Counted from the first letter of the stretch, positions 1-8,477 are shown. The stretch: 64,000 nucleotides of DNA from Marinobacterium sp. LSUCC0821 (GCF_012848475.1 NZ_CP051666.1:1763501-1827500); one strand, 5' to 3'. Notes: a model not told the origin generated them from the sequence alone. Numbers and translations: made by a program.

Positions 1-667
1 TTGGGGCTAACATTGCTACACGTATTAACTTGATTAATGTTGCATCATCACCGGTCTCAGGTGACACGCTGTAGCCTGCTCCGACGACTTGGGCAACATC
101 GTGAATAGAAGACCCAAGAAAGAATCCCAGTTGACGATCATCCATTCCGAGCCAGTGACCTAAAAGCGGATAAGCAACCATAGCTATAGCGCTCATTACG
201 GTTATACCAATAATCGTTACAGCAGCGGCACGCTCAGAATTTTCATTTTTCGGGGAAACAGCGGCAATCGCAACTGTCGCCGACGCTCCGCAGATACCTA
301 CACCGCACCCCGTTAGAGTTCCTAAATCACGTTCTAGACCTAAAAACCTTGCGATAAAAGTGCCAAACATGATTGTGGCAACAACCATGAGAGCGAGAAG
401 GAAAAGAGTAAATGGACCGAAGTGGAGTAGAGCATCAAAAGATATTCTAGCCCCAAGTAGCGCGACACCTGCACGTAAAAGCGTTGTGGCACTGAAGTCC
501 ACACCTAAGGAAACACCTGGTGCTTCATACAAAAAATTGGTCGCCAATCCTAACAGAAGGGACAACAACAAAACGGGAGTACCATAATGTTCTCCTAAAA
601 AGGCAGCGGCTAACGCCACAATACCGACGACCAAAAAACCTGGCAGCCTTCGTTTAAATGCACTCAT
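1..667 (-). CDS. YeiH/UPF0324-family putative sulfate exporter, C-terminus cut off by window edge
   Basis: The minus strand stays open from an ATG at 667 to the window edge, about 222 residues. The protein is very hydrophobic, with repeated membrane segments. It contains the Gly/Cys-rich stretch CGVGICGASATVAIAAV and, further on, GSSIHDVAQVVGAGYSVS, both typical of the YeiH/UPF0324 family of inner-membrane proteins. The family is annotated as putative sulfate exporters, though transport is proven for few members. The ATG overlaps the stop codon of the upstream peroxidase gene (ATGA at 664-667), so the two are probably translationally coupled in one operon. The true C-terminus lies outside the window. 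Family assignment is confident; the substrate is not. Confidence 0.85.
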   Translation of the reverse strand, partial: MSAFKRRLPGFLVVGIVALAAAFLGEHYGTPVLLLSLLLGLATNFLYEAPGVSLGVDFSATTLLRAGVALLGARISFDALLHFGPFTLFLLALMVVATIMFGTFIARFLGLERDLGTLTGCGVGICGASATVAIAAVSPKNENSERAAAVTIIGITVMSAIAMVAYPLLGHWLGMDDRQLGFFLGSSIHDVAQVVGAGYSVSPETGDDATLIKLIRVAMLAP

Positions 668-1947
668 CGCTTCTGTAATTTATCTATTAATTCTGGTTCA
701 TCAAGCAACTTGAGAAACTCAATGATTTGCTCGATCTCGCTCTCGTTCAATCCAAGGGGCTTCAAATCCACTGAACGTTTAATTCGCTCTAACTCCCGTT
801 TATCGTTAAAGCCGATCCAATCAATTACTTCGATATGCGGAGCATTGGGTAAAACCGCCTGCTTACGATCATAATTTTCGAGCGCTTGAATTGGGTTGTT
901 ATGATGTTGAATCATCCCTTTTAAACTTGCATAGGCACCGTTATGACCATAAGGCGAGGTAAATGAAAGATTGCGCAGGGTAGGCACACGAAATGCGTAT
1001 GCGTCATCTGCATTATTCGTCACGCCCATACGTCCCACATCACGAGCCCATGGATCCCATTGACGAGTTCGACCAGGCCCCATGGGAGGCATGGCCAGGG
1101 AGTAGAATTTGCCATCACTAAAGAGCGGTCCTGAGTGACACTCTCCACATTGACCCTTGCCATAAAAAAGCTCCATTCCTTGGCGTTGATCACTGGTCAG
1201 ATCAACGGATTCTCCACGGGAGAGCTTATCAATAGGGGCATTGAAACTACGAAACTCAGAGTTGATGTAGTCTCCAATCGCATTCGTTAGATGTGTAATA
1301 TGGGTGTCGCGTCTATTCTGAAGCTCGGGATAGGCCGCTTTAATCAAAGCCCAGTAGTTATCTTCTGCAATAACCCGTTCAACAATTACAGGCCAAGCAT
1401 AATCAATACGCTGCCTCACAGCGCCAATAACTTCATTCTCACCTGTATTACCAGCCATCTCGAACTGGGCAGTCAACGGGAGGGTCGCCTGGACCGCAGA
1501 CAGACTTTTCAAGCCGTGTGGCAGCCAAGCCTCTGCTGGACTGTTAAATCCAGAGGGTGCGTCAGGATCTATTGAGATACGTCCATCCCAAAACTGTGCT
1601 GTTATAGACTTGTGACCGAGATTGAAAAGATGCGGTGAATGGCGAGGAACTCGTTTCTTAATTCCACTATTAGCTATTCGCTCGGTGCCAATGCCCATAG
1701 CACCTTCACCTAGCCCTAGCGACAATCCATCACCGGTTCCAAAATCAGGGTGATGGCAGGTCTGACAAGATATATTTTTGTTACCACTAAGTATCTCATC
1801 AGCAAAGAGTTTTCGGCCTAACTCGACAGCTTCAGGACGAGTGGTAAGATAGTCATCTATAACTATAGGCGGCCAAGGTAACTGCGCCGATACAGGCAAA
1901 GAGAAGAGAATAAAAATGGTAAAGAATTTAGCTTTAACGATCTGCAT
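664..1947 (-). CDS. Di-haem cytochrome c peroxidase / MauG-family protein, periplasmic
   Basis: The product is about 427 residues from the chosen start. Two c-type haem motifs are visible, CQTCH near residues 61-65 and CGECH near 267-271, the layout of bacterial cytochrome c peroxidases and MauG-like enzymes. These reduce peroxide or oxidise partner proteins in the periplasm. The open frame extends upstream to 2019, but the ATG at 1947 begins a clear signal peptide (MQIVKAKFFTIFILFSLPVSA) and has GGAG 11 bases upstream. This start lies inside the 5' end of the divergent Sel1 gene (ATG at 1916), so the two signal-peptide regions overlap antisense. The YeiH-type gene follows by an ATGA overlap. 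The natural substrate or electron donor cannot be read from sequence. Confidence 0.85.
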   Translation of the reverse strand: MQIVKAKFFTIFILFSLPVSAQLPWPPIVIDDYLTTRPEAVELGRKLFADEILSGNKNISCQTCHHPDFGTGDGLSLGLGEGAMGIGTERIANSGIKKRVPRHSPHLFNLGHKSITAQFWDGRISIDPDAPSGFNSPAEAWLPHGLKSLSAVQATLPLTAQFEMAGNTGENEVIGAVRQRIDYAWPVIVERVIAEDNYWALIKAAYPELQNRRDTHITHLTNAIGDYINSEFRSFNAPIDKLSRGESVDLTSDQRQGMELFYGKGQCGECHSGPLFSDGKFYSLAMPPMGPGRTRQWDPWARDVGRMGVTNNADDAYAFRVPTLRNLSFTSPYGHNGAYASLKGMIQHHNNPIQALENYDRKQAVLPNAPHIEVIDWIGFNDKRELERIKRSVDLKPLGLNESEIEQIIEFLKLLDEPELIDKLQKR

Positions 1948-2395
1948 CGCTATATCAACTCCGGTATTTGCTGTCGATGTTGAAGATGCAAAAAACATGA
2001 TGGAACGTGGCGAATACAAACGTGCCTATGATGTTCTTTACCCAATGGCTCAAACCGGCAATGCCGATGCGGAGGAACTCATTGGCAGTATGTATGCGTT
2101 GGGTACAGGCGTGGAGCGCGATGACATTAGAGCCTTTGAATGGTATCTGCGTGCCAGTTTGCGTGGTCACCCAGGTGCCCAGTCGGGTATTGGCTGGTAT
2201 TACGAAGTCGGCCGCGGAATGCCCGCTCCTGACCTTGTACGCGGGTACGCTTGGTATACGCTCTCGGCTATCGGCGGCGATCCGGACGCTGCAATCAGTC
2301 TGGAGGAGATCGTCAAAAAAATGACTCCCGAACAGATTCAACAGAGCCTTATCATAGTTAAAGACTACCGAGCACATATTTACCCATTCCAATAA
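1916..2395 (+). CDS. Secreted Sel1-repeat (TPR-like) protein
   Basis: The product is 159 residues. It begins with a signal peptide (MVKNLALTICIAISTPVFA) followed by Sel1-like helical repeats. Their signatures are visible as AEELIGSMYALGTGVERD near residues 53-70, then AQSGIGWYYEVGRGM, then a degenerate AWYTLSAIGGDPDA. Sel1 repeats are protein-protein interaction scaffolds found in periplasmic or envelope proteins; no enzymatic function is implied. The ATG at 1916 is supported by a purine-rich AGAGAAGAG seven bases upstream and by the signal peptide. The gene is divergent from the di-haem peroxidase and overlaps its 5' end by about 32 bases. It converges on the TRAP operon, separated by a terminator hairpin. 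Its specific role is unknown. Confidence 0.85.
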   Translation: MVKNLALTICIAISTPVFAVDVEDAKNMMERGEYKRAYDVLYPMAQTGNADAEELIGSMYALGTGVERDDIRAFEWYLRASLRGHPGAQSGIGWYYEVGRGMPAPDLVRGYAWYTLSAIGGDPDAAISLEEIVKKMTPEQIQQSLIIVKDYRAHIYPFQ

Positions 2396-2399
2396 AAGC

Positions 2400-2432
2400 G
2401 GGGGACCCGAAAGCCCCCTTATCTAGTCAACA
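2400..2432 (-). terminator. Rho-independent terminator of the TRAP operon (possibly bidirectional)
   Basis: GGGGG at 2400-2404 pairs with CCCCC at 2414-2418. On the minus strand the stem is followed by GCTTTTATT, so it fits termination of the dctQMP transcript ending at 2437. It lies in the 41-base gap between convergent genes, so it may also stop the Sel1 transcript. Confidence 0.7.
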
Positions 2433-2436
2433 CAAT

Positions 2437-3501
2437 TTACTTAAGGTCTTTTTCGTACTCTGCAGCAAACTTAGCTTCTGCTTCTTTAGACGCGGCTTGG
2501 AATGCTTTAAAGAAACGGTCGCCTTCGCGAACATTTGACTGGAACCAGCTGTAAACTGGCTTAGCTGCTTGTGCAAGAGCGGCTTTCTGATCTGGAGTCG
2601 GAACGTAAAGCTCTCCACCGATCTTCTTGAACTCCTGGTAAGCCTGAATAGATTTACGTTTTGGACTTGCAAATGTTGCCTGCTGAAGTGCAGCGAAACC
2701 ATCAACAACGACCTTACGCATCTCTTCTGGCATTGATTTGAACACTTCGTTGTTCATCATCCACAGTGCCGCCATATAAGCGTGACCGTCTAGAGTTACA
2801 TATTTAAGGCCAGCTTCTGGGAACTTCATACCCATGATGTCAGTAATACCGTTTTTAGAACCATCAACAACACCGGTCTGGAAGCTAGAGAATAGCTCTG
2901 GCCATGGGATTGGAGTTGGACTAGCGCCAAGCGCTTTTACCAGCTCCTGCGGCAGATCAGCAACAACTGTTCGAATTTTCAGACCTTTAAAATCTGCTGG
3001 CGTACGAAGGGTTCGCTTGGTGTTAGCGAAGTTACGCCAGCCACCAGTGTTACCAATCGTCATTAGGCGAACAACACCGTCTGAATCTTTCAAGATTTGG
3101 TCACGTAGATCACGAACGAAAGGACCCTGTAAAACCTCTTCCGCAACACGGTCGTTCGCCATTACGTATGGAAGGTCAAACATCTGAACATACGGGAAGG
3201 TACTAGCAACGCCGCCAGATGTTGATACATATATATCAACACTACCGTCTTCAATTGCCTGTAGACACTCTGTACCGTTAGCACATAGCTGAGTACCAAT
3301 GTATAGATCAACTTTAATTGCACCATTACTAGCCGCTTCTACATAATCTTTGAAGACAACAAGACCATCATAGTCCTCGTCATTCTCATTTGAGTTTGCG
3401 ACTGCTCGAAGGTTGAAATCAGCAGCGGCAGCAGCGCCAGATAAGGCAATGCTCGAGCCGATTAGGGCTGCACTCAACAATTTTTTTGTTTTATTAAACA
3501 T
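2437..3501 (-). CDS. dctP: TRAP transporter periplasmic substrate-binding protein (DctP family)
   Basis: The product is 354 residues with an N-terminal signal peptide ending around SGAAAAA. It has the DctP fold signatures, including SVDIYVSTSGGVAS, the LRTPADFKGLKIRT segment, and PIPWPELFSSFQTGVVDG near residues 200-215. The LKIR arginine typically contacts the substrate carboxylate. The protein delivers a carboxylate-type solute to the DctQM membrane complex for sodium-driven uptake. It is the last gene of a dctQ-dctM-dctP set, 51 bases after dctM, with a good ribosome site (GAGGAAACAAC before ATG). The ligand is not identifiable by eye. Neighbouring oxidoreductases and glycerol genes suggest a hydroxy- or sugar-acid-like compound, which is inference only. 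Confidence 0.93.
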   Translation of the reverse strand: MFNKTKKLLSAALIGSSIALSGAAAAADFNLRAVANSNENDEDYDGLVVFKDYVEAASNGAIKVDLYIGTQLCANGTECLQAIEDGSVDIYVSTSGGVASTFPYVQMFDLPYVMANDRVAEEVLQGPFVRDLRDQILKDSDGVVRLMTIGNTGGWRNFANTKRTLRTPADFKGLKIRTVVADLPQELVKALGASPTPIPWPELFSSFQTGVVDGSKNGITDIMGMKFPEAGLKYVTLDGHAYMAALWMMNNEVFKSMPEEMRKVVVDGFAALQQATFASPKRKSIQAYQEFKKIGGELYVPTPDQKAALAQAAKPVYSWFQSNVREGDRFFKAFQAASKEAEAKFAAEYEKDLK

Positions 3502-3552
3502 GTTGTTTCCTCTTGCTTGCTTTGTGAGGTCTTGCCTCGGTTTTAATCAGGG

Positions 3553-4845
3553 TTAGTTTGCTAGCCCTAATAATCTTGGAATTGTCATCGATATCGCAGG
3601 GATGTACGTGATCAGGAATATCACCAATACCTCCACTGCTAAAAACGGCAAAATAGCGCGACTAATCGTCTCAACTTTTTCTCCTGAGACCGAGCTCGCC
3701 ACAAAAAGCACCAACCCCATGGGTGGTGTCGCCAATCCTACCGTTAGGTTTACGCTCATGATTATCGCGAAGTGAATAGGATCAACTCCCATGCTAATAA
3801 ACACGGGGCCAAGAATAGGACCAAGAATAATGATTGCTGGACCTGCATCTAGGAACATCCCAACCACGAAGAGCAGTAAGTTGATCATAAACAGAAGCAT
3901 GTAGACCGAATCACTCAAACTCAGCACGTACTGAGCAAGGTCCTCAGCAATATGGGACAAACTTACAACGGTCTTGAATGCAATTGCAGCTCCTACAAGT
4001 AGGAGCACTACGGCACTCGATATCGCAGCTTTATTAAATATTTCAGGCAGCTCACGGGCTTTAAGCGTTCGCGTAATGAACAGGCTTAGTATCAGAGCAT
4101 AGGCAACAGCAATTGCGCTGGCTTCCGTAGGGGTAAAAATACCCCCCAAAATACCGCCTAGAATAATCACAGGAGTGAGCAGAGGGAGGAATGCTCCTCG
4201 GGCAGCCTCACCACGCTCGCGCCAGGTAGCTTTCTTGCTAGCCACTGGGAAGTCATATTTGCGAGCCATCACTGAGGTAATTGCCATCAAAGCTAAGCCG
4301 ACCAAAATCCCCGGCACAAGACCAGCAGCAAAAAGAGCAGCCACAGAAACTTCCATGGTGTAGGCATATATGATCATAATTCCGCTGGGCGGAATAATAG
4401 GCCCAATCACTGAGCTAGCAGCTGTTATAGCAGCAGCGAACTTTCGCTTATACCCATTTTTTTCCATGGCCGGAATCAACATCGAACCAAGCGCGCTTGT
4501 ATCAGCTACAGCACTGCCCGAAAGACCAGCAAAAAGCATGGAACTAAATATATTCACATGCGCTAAACCGCCACGGATATGCCCCAAGAGCGATTGGCTA
4601 AAATGAACTAGAGATAGCGTTATGCCACCGCGATTCATCAGTTCGCCTGCCAACATAAAGAAGGGGATCGCCATGAGTGGAAAGCTATCTATACCGTTAT
4701 AGATATTGCGGAACAGAAGCGGGATATCACGTTCCATATCCAGCAACATTAACATGGATCCAGGTGCAGCCAGCATCGCAAAGAAAACAGGCATTCCAAT
4801 CAGAATAAGTATCAGAAAGAGAGGCAAAAATAGGGTCAAACTCAT
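3553..4845 (-). CDS. dctM: TRAP transporter large permease subunit (DctM)
   Basis: The product is 430 residues and almost entirely hydrophobic, with about twelve membrane segments. Family hallmarks include LSGSAVADTSALGSMLIPAM near residue 108, the ASSVIGPIIPPSG segment, and ILGPILGPVFISMGVDPIHF near 340. DctM is the cation-coupled transport channel of the tripartite transporter. Its ATG overlaps the stop of dctQ by ATGA (4842-4845), a standard coupled arrangement for the two membrane subunits. It is full length for the family. Confidence 0.95.
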   Translation of the reverse strand: MSLTLFLPLFLILILIGMPVFFAMLAAPGSMLMLLDMERDIPLLFRNIYNGIDSFPLMAIPFFMLAGELMNRGGITLSLVHFSQSLLGHIRGGLAHVNIFSSMLFAGLSGSAVADTSALGSMLIPAMEKNGYKRKFAAAITAASSVIGPIIPPSGIMIIYAYTMEVSVAALFAAGLVPGILVGLALMAITSVMARKYDFPVASKKATWRERGEAARGAFLPLLTPVIILGGILGGIFTPTEASAIAVAYALILSLFITRTLKARELPEIFNKAAISSAVVLLLVGAAIAFKTVVSLSHIAEDLAQYVLSLSDSVYMLLFMINLLLFVVGMFLDAGPAIIILGPILGPVFISMGVDPIHFAIIMSVNLTVGLATPPMGLVLFVASSVSGEKVETISRAILPFLAVEVLVIFLITYIPAISMTIPRLLGLAN

Positions 4846-5357
4846 GACTCAACCTCCGGGCTAACGAGAGCTTTCAGATGCTTCAAAGCCATCTCTATGG
4901 TCACGAAGAGCATTGTGAAGTAGCAAACCGCCATGGCCAGATAGACCCAAGCACGAGCAAGATTAAAGCTCGCTGCACGAGTACGGAAGCCTCGTTGGAA
5001 AAAGTCTATTGAGATATCACTCAGAATCCACAAAATAGCGATAGCAAAACAGGTCAGAACCAATCTCAAAAGGCCACTGATAAAACGAGGTAGAGAATCT
5101 GGTAGAAGAGTAATAGCTACAAAATCACCCCGACGCAAAGCGGGCGCAGCAACGAGTGCCATCATCCAAATCATCAGAGCGCGAGCGACCTCTTCAGGCC
5201 ATGGAAGGGCGTTATTCAAAACATAACGCATAAATACCTGCAGCAAGATGGTTGCAACCATTACGGCCACCAGAATCCAGGCTATACCTAAACCCAACTT
5301 GCTTAAACGATCATTGACCCACCCCAAGAGGAGCAACGCCTTATTCACGACTATCAT
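4842..5357 (-). CDS. dctQ: TRAP transporter small permease subunit (DctQ)
   Basis: The product is 171 residues with four predicted membrane segments. It carries the DctQ signature RYVLNNALPWPEEVARALMIWM near residues 45-66, and then the ALRRGDFVAI region. DctQ forms the membrane complex with DctM. It heads the TRAP set and starts 91 bases after the end of the aldo/keto reductase gene, so the two could be co-transcribed or separately promoted. No obvious terminator lies between them. Confidence 0.92.
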   Translation of the reverse strand: MIVVNKALLLLGWVNDRLSKLGLGIAWILVAVMVATILLQVFMRYVLNNALPWPEEVARALMIWMMALVAAPALRRGDFVAITLLPDSLPRFISGLLRLVLTCFAIAILWILSDISIDFFQRGFRTRAASFNLARAWVYLAMAVCYFTMLFVTIEMALKHLKALVSPEVES

Positions 5358-5448
5358 CGACTGCCCTTGTTTATATTTATTATTAAACGCTGTTTTGATA
5401 ACACCAGAGTGGCTTATTCAGTCTGAAATGAGACACTCAATCTATTCT

Positions 5449-6351
5449 TTACGGCACCTCTTGCCCTGCAGCAGCAGTCCACAACTCATACCAGGTTTCA
5501 CGATCTAACTTGATGTCTAAAGCCTTAGATACACTTTTAATACGATCTAAGTTGTTAGTACCGATCACAGGTAATATTTTTGCTGGATGGGCCAGCAACC
5601 ATGCCAGAGCAATTAGGTCAGTGGTACAACCCTGCTCCGCCTGAATGCGAGAAAAAATGGGCTGCAAACGTATCGCAGCGTCTGTACCACCAAACAAGGA
5701 ACCACCACCCAATGGCGACCAAGCCATCGCACTCATTGCGTCTGACTGCATTGCCGAAAGCGTGCCATCGGTAAACACACGACGCTCCAACAGGCTCATC
5801 TCTATTTGATTAACCACCAAACGGTTACTCATATTCTGCTGAAGCAACTTCCAGTCCCAGACCTGAAAATTGGAAACACCAACTTGCTTAACTTTTCCGC
5901 TATCAATTAATTTATCGAGCGCAGCACCTGTTTCAACTGCGTCCATAAATGGATCTGGGCGATGGATAAGCAACAGATCCAGATAGTCTGTATGTAAATG
6001 CTGCAGACTATTTTCCACGCTTGTGTTGATGTACGTCTCGCTAGTGTCATAGTACTTCACACGTCGAGATGGGTACTTTTCAGAAATGAGGGCAATGTCG
6101 CACTTGCTCACCAACTCCATTGAGTCGCGAAGGCTCGGCTGCTCTTTCAACGCCTCACCAAAAAGGCGTTCGCATTCATAGTCCCCGTATATGTCAGCAT
6201 GATCAAAGCTAGTAATGCCCTGACTCAAGCATGCATCAATTTTTGCACGCACCGTAGCAGGAGATTGATCCTTACCATCAGCCAATCGCCATACGCCGTA
6301 TACAAGACGGCTAAGCGAAAGATCTGAATTACCAAGTGTGACACGCTGCAT
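5449..6351 (-). CDS. Aldo/keto reductase (YdhF-like)
   Basis: The product is 300 residues. It shows the aldo/keto reductase barrel pattern: ITSFDHADIYGDYECE near residues 46-61 with the catalytic Asp and Tyr, a lysine in ELVSKCDI, LLIHRPDP with the catalytic His, and GKVKQVGVSNF. The C-terminal cofactor region IIGTNN-like (PVIGTNNLDRIKS) is present. Such enzymes use NADPH to interconvert carbonyls and alcohols. The closest family by pattern is E. coli YdhF, whose own substrate is poorly defined. The ribosome site GAGGG sits close upstream of the ATG at 6351. It is divergent from the GntR regulator and upstream of dctQMP, so it probably belongs to the same regulated catabolic unit. Confidence 0.88.
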   Translation of the reverse strand: MQRVTLGNSDLSLSRLVYGVWRLADGKDQSPATVRAKIDACLSQGITSFDHADIYGDYECERLFGEALKEQPSLRDSMELVSKCDIALISEKYPSRRVKYYDTSETYINTSVENSLQHLHTDYLDLLLIHRPDPFMDAVETGAALDKLIDSGKVKQVGVSNFQVWDWKLLQQNMSNRLVVNQIEMSLLERRVFTDGTLSAMQSDAMSAMAWSPLGGGSLFGGTDAAIRLQPIFSRIQAEQGCTTDLIALAWLLAHPAKILPVIGTNNLDRIKSVSKALDIKLDRETWYELWTAAAGQEVP

Positions 6352-6389
6352 TTTTTACCCTCAGACTAAAAACTAAAACAGATTGATGT

Positions 6390-6414
6390 GCGAAAAACTG
6401 TGTTCTAATTTCGC
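6390..6414. promoter_or_regulatory. Inverted repeat upstream of the aldo/keto reductase, candidate operator
   Basis: GCGAAA (6390-6395) and TTTCGC (6409-6414) form an inverted repeat with a 13-base spacer. It lies about 40-60 bases upstream of the reductase start and between the divergent reductase and GntR genes. Candidate binding site only; no binding data. Confidence 0.35.
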
Positions 6415-6468
6415 TTGATCCTAACAACGACCTGAAATAATGTAAATGAATTATGAATGTATTTTCGT

Positions 6469-6490
6469 TATACTTTCGAAATTGTTCGAA
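6469..6490 (+). promoter_or_regulatory. Candidate -10 element and GntR-type operator upstream of the GntR gene
   Basis: TATACT at 6469-6474 resembles a -10 box. It is followed immediately by TTCGAA (6475-6480), ATTG, and TTCGAA again (6485-6490), so the palindrome recurs with 10-base periodicity. This position suits autorepression by the GntR protein encoded from 6511. A -35 element is not convincing. Confidence 0.45.
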
Positions 6491-6510
6491 ATCAACTAAG
6501 AATTGATCAT

Positions 6511-7224
6511 ATGTCGTTATCAAATACAAAACAGACGAAGAAGCTCCCAATCTACCAGCAGATCACAGAGTATCTCAGCAGGGAGATTAGCTCAGGGCGC
6601 TGGCTTGCTGGTGATCGCTTACCCATAGAAGCCGAACTTGCCGCCAATCTCGGTGTAGCGATCGGCACGCTTCGCAAGGCTCTAGCGAAACTTGAAGAGG
6701 ATGGGCTAATCGAGCGCCGCCAAGGGTCAGGCACCTATGTCTCACGTGCCCCGGATGGAAAACCAGTGTATGGATTCTTCCATCTAGAGTTGCTTGAGGG
6801 GGGCGGAGCACCCTCAGCCAATACGCTGATTGCAGAACAACGAGACGTCACTTTTCTTGCTTCTACTTTCCCAGGCGGATCTGTTTGGAGCATCCGCCGA
6901 GAGCGTATGCTTAACCGCCGACTAGTAGCCATGGAAGAGATCTTTTTCAACGCTGCCCATGTCAGATCCCTGAAGGTTGATGATCTGCACGAATCCCTAT
7001 ACCTACACTACGAAACCCAGTTCGGCTTCTGGATCAGTAAGGTTGAAGACCAGATCGACTGCGCGAAAGCGCCCACATGGGTCTGTGAGGCTCTGGGGTT
7101 TCCTGCTGGAACAGTCCTTCCTCGAGTGCAACGCTGGAGCTGGTCCAATGAGGACAAAGTAGAAGAGTTCTCATACACCTGGTTCGATCCCAACAAAGCG
7201 CGCTACATAGCCCGCTGGCGCTAA
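6511..7224 (+). CDS. GntR-family (HutC/UTRA) transcriptional regulator
   Basis: The product is 237 residues from the chosen ATG at 6511. The open frame begins at 6457, but the upstream 18 codons overlap the putative promoter and have no family similarity. The N-terminal winged helix contains GDRLPIEAELAANLGVAIGT then LRKALAKLEEDGLIERRQGS, ending in the usual QGSGTYV. The C-terminal part, including SIRRERMLN and the LPRVQRWSW segment, matches a UTRA effector domain. UTRA regulators sense small organic metabolites, often sugars, amino acids or histidine derivatives. It is divergent from the aldo/keto reductase-TRAP unit and 29 bases upstream of the Gfo/Idh gene. It therefore probably controls both directions. 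Confidence 0.9.
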   Translation: MSLSNTKQTKKLPIYQQITEYLSREISSGRWLAGDRLPIEAELAANLGVAIGTLRKALAKLEEDGLIERRQGSGTYVSRAPDGKPVYGFFHLELLEGGGAPSANTLIAEQRDVTFLASTFPGGSVWSIRRERMLNRRLVAMEEIFFNAAHVRSLKVDDLHESLYLHYETQFGFWISKVEDQIDCAKAPTWVCEALGFPAGTVLPRVQRWSWSNEDKVEEFSYTWFDPNKARYIARWR

Positions 7225-7253
7225 TAACTACCTCTTTTCGGAGCATAAAACTC

Positions 7254-8378
7254 ATGAGCAAGCTAGTAAGATACGGATTACTTGGTTCAGGAATGATGGG
7301 CCAAGAACACATCCGCAATTTAGCATTAATCGATGGTGCGCAGGTCGTGGCAATAATCGAACCCAACCCACAGATGCGCGAGCGCAGTCTAGCCCTTGCC
7401 CCCGGTGCAGCTACCTTTGACTCTTTAGAAGAGATGCTGCAGAGCGATATCAAAATTGACGCACTCGTTATTGTTACCCCCAACTACCAACACGCCGACC
7501 AACTGCTGACACTATTTGAACGTACTGAACTACCTATACTGGTCGAGAAGCCGGTGGTTACTTCTCTCGAACAAGCCGTCAAAGTGCATGCTGCAGCCAG
7601 CAAACATCCCGCCCCAGTTTGGGTAGCGATGGAGTATCGGTATATGCCGCCAGTAGCCAAATTCCGTCAACAAATTAGTAGCGGGGACCTTGGCGATATG
7701 AAGATGCTATCCATCCGCGAACATCGCTTCCCGTTCCTTGAAAAGGTAAACGACTGGAACCGTTTTAATCGTCAAACCGGCGGAACACTCGTTGAAAAGT
7801 GCTGCCACTTTTTTGACTTGATGCGTCTTATTGTGGAGTCGGAAGCGGTTCGTGTGTACGCATCCACAGGGCAAGATGCGAACCATCTAAATGAGAGCTA
7901 CTCAGGAGAAATGCCCGATATCATCGACAACGCATACGTCATTGTCGATTTTGCTAATGGCAAGCGCGCTTCCCTCGACCTGAACATGTTTGCCGAGGGA
8001 TCACGCTACCAAGAGGAGATCTGTGCGATTGGCCCCAAAGCGAAGCTAGAATGCTTTGTCCCTGGCCCAGGTCGATTCTGGCCTACAGATACACTTGGAC
8101 CAGCACCTATACCCAAGGTTGTCATCAGTCCGCGGAATCCAAAAGGACCAATTGAACTGGATATTCCTGTGGATGAAACCCTTCTTGAAGCAGGTGATCA
8201 CAACGGATCAACCTTCTATCAGCACCTTGGCTTCTACAAGGCGATCACAGAAGGCAACAAAGTTGATGTAACAATCGAAGATGGTTTAAAGGCGGTTGTT
8301 CTTGGTCTTGCAGCCCAAGAATCGGCACGGACCGGCCGTGCTATAGAGATCATTGAAAACGGATTAAGTTATCAATAG
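7254..8378 (+). CDS. Gfo/Idh/MocA-family NAD(P)-dependent oxidoreductase
   Basis: The product is 374 residues. The N-terminal Rossmann motif GLLGSGMMGQEH is at residues 8-19, with VIVTPNYQHAD near 76 and the family hallmark VEKPV near 97. The second-domain catalytic motif reads GGTLVEKCCHFFDLMR, keeping the His but with Glu-Lys where many relatives have an Asp. This suggests a particular subfamily. Enzymes of this family oxidise or reduce hydroxyl groups of sugars, inositols and sugar acids. The gene follows the GntR regulator closely (GGAG ribosome site) and precedes the dioxygenase. The substrate is not identifiable from sequence alone. Confidence 0.9.
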   Translation: MSKLVRYGLLGSGMMGQEHIRNLALIDGAQVVAIIEPNPQMRERSLALAPGAATFDSLEEMLQSDIKIDALVIVTPNYQHADQLLTLFERTELPILVEKPVVTSLEQAVKVHAAASKHPAPVWVAMEYRYMPPVAKFRQQISSGDLGDMKMLSIREHRFPFLEKVNDWNRFNRQTGGTLVEKCCHFFDLMRLIVESEAVRVYASTGQDANHLNESYSGEMPDIIDNAYVIVDFANGKRASLDLNMFAEGSRYQEEICAIGPKAKLECFVPGPGRFWPTDTLGPAPIPKVVISPRNPKGPIELDIPVDETLLEAGDHNGSTFYQHLGFYKAITEGNKVDVTIEDGLKAVVLGLAAQESARTGRAIEIIENGLSYQ

Positions 8379-8446
8379 CGAAAATTCATTCACTAATCAT
8401 TTACAAAAACGAACATATTATGTACTGTGCGTAAATTCATTCACTA
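8378..8446 (+). repeat. Pair of 18-bp direct repeats with an intervening GlpR-like half-site
   Basis: GCGAAAATTCATTCACTA at 8378-8395 recurs with one mismatch as GCGTAAATTCATTCACTA at 8429-8446, 51 bases apart start to start. Between them is ACGAACAT (8409-8416), which resembles the half-sites found around glpK/glpR/glpD. The array is directly upstream of the dioxygenase gene, so it is a likely regulatory region. Confidence 0.6.
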
Positions 8447-8477
8447 TTGATATATAAAATAATAGAGGTAAGTGGTC

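Noticed and set aside
2007-2324. Alternative plus-strand frame inside the Sel1 gene
   Set aside because: It overlaps a better-supported frame with signal peptide and repeats.
1955-2392. 145-codon minus-strand frame across the Sel1 gene
   Set aside because: It has no family pattern, while the plus strand encodes clear Sel1 repeats.
7034-7483. Minus-strand frame spanning the GntR/Gfo-Idh junction
   Set aside because: It crosses two well-supported plus-strand genes and shows no conserved features.
8472-8477. GTG start for the dioxygenase
   Set aside because: It is only three bases after the AGAGG site; the ATG at 8478 is correctly spaced.
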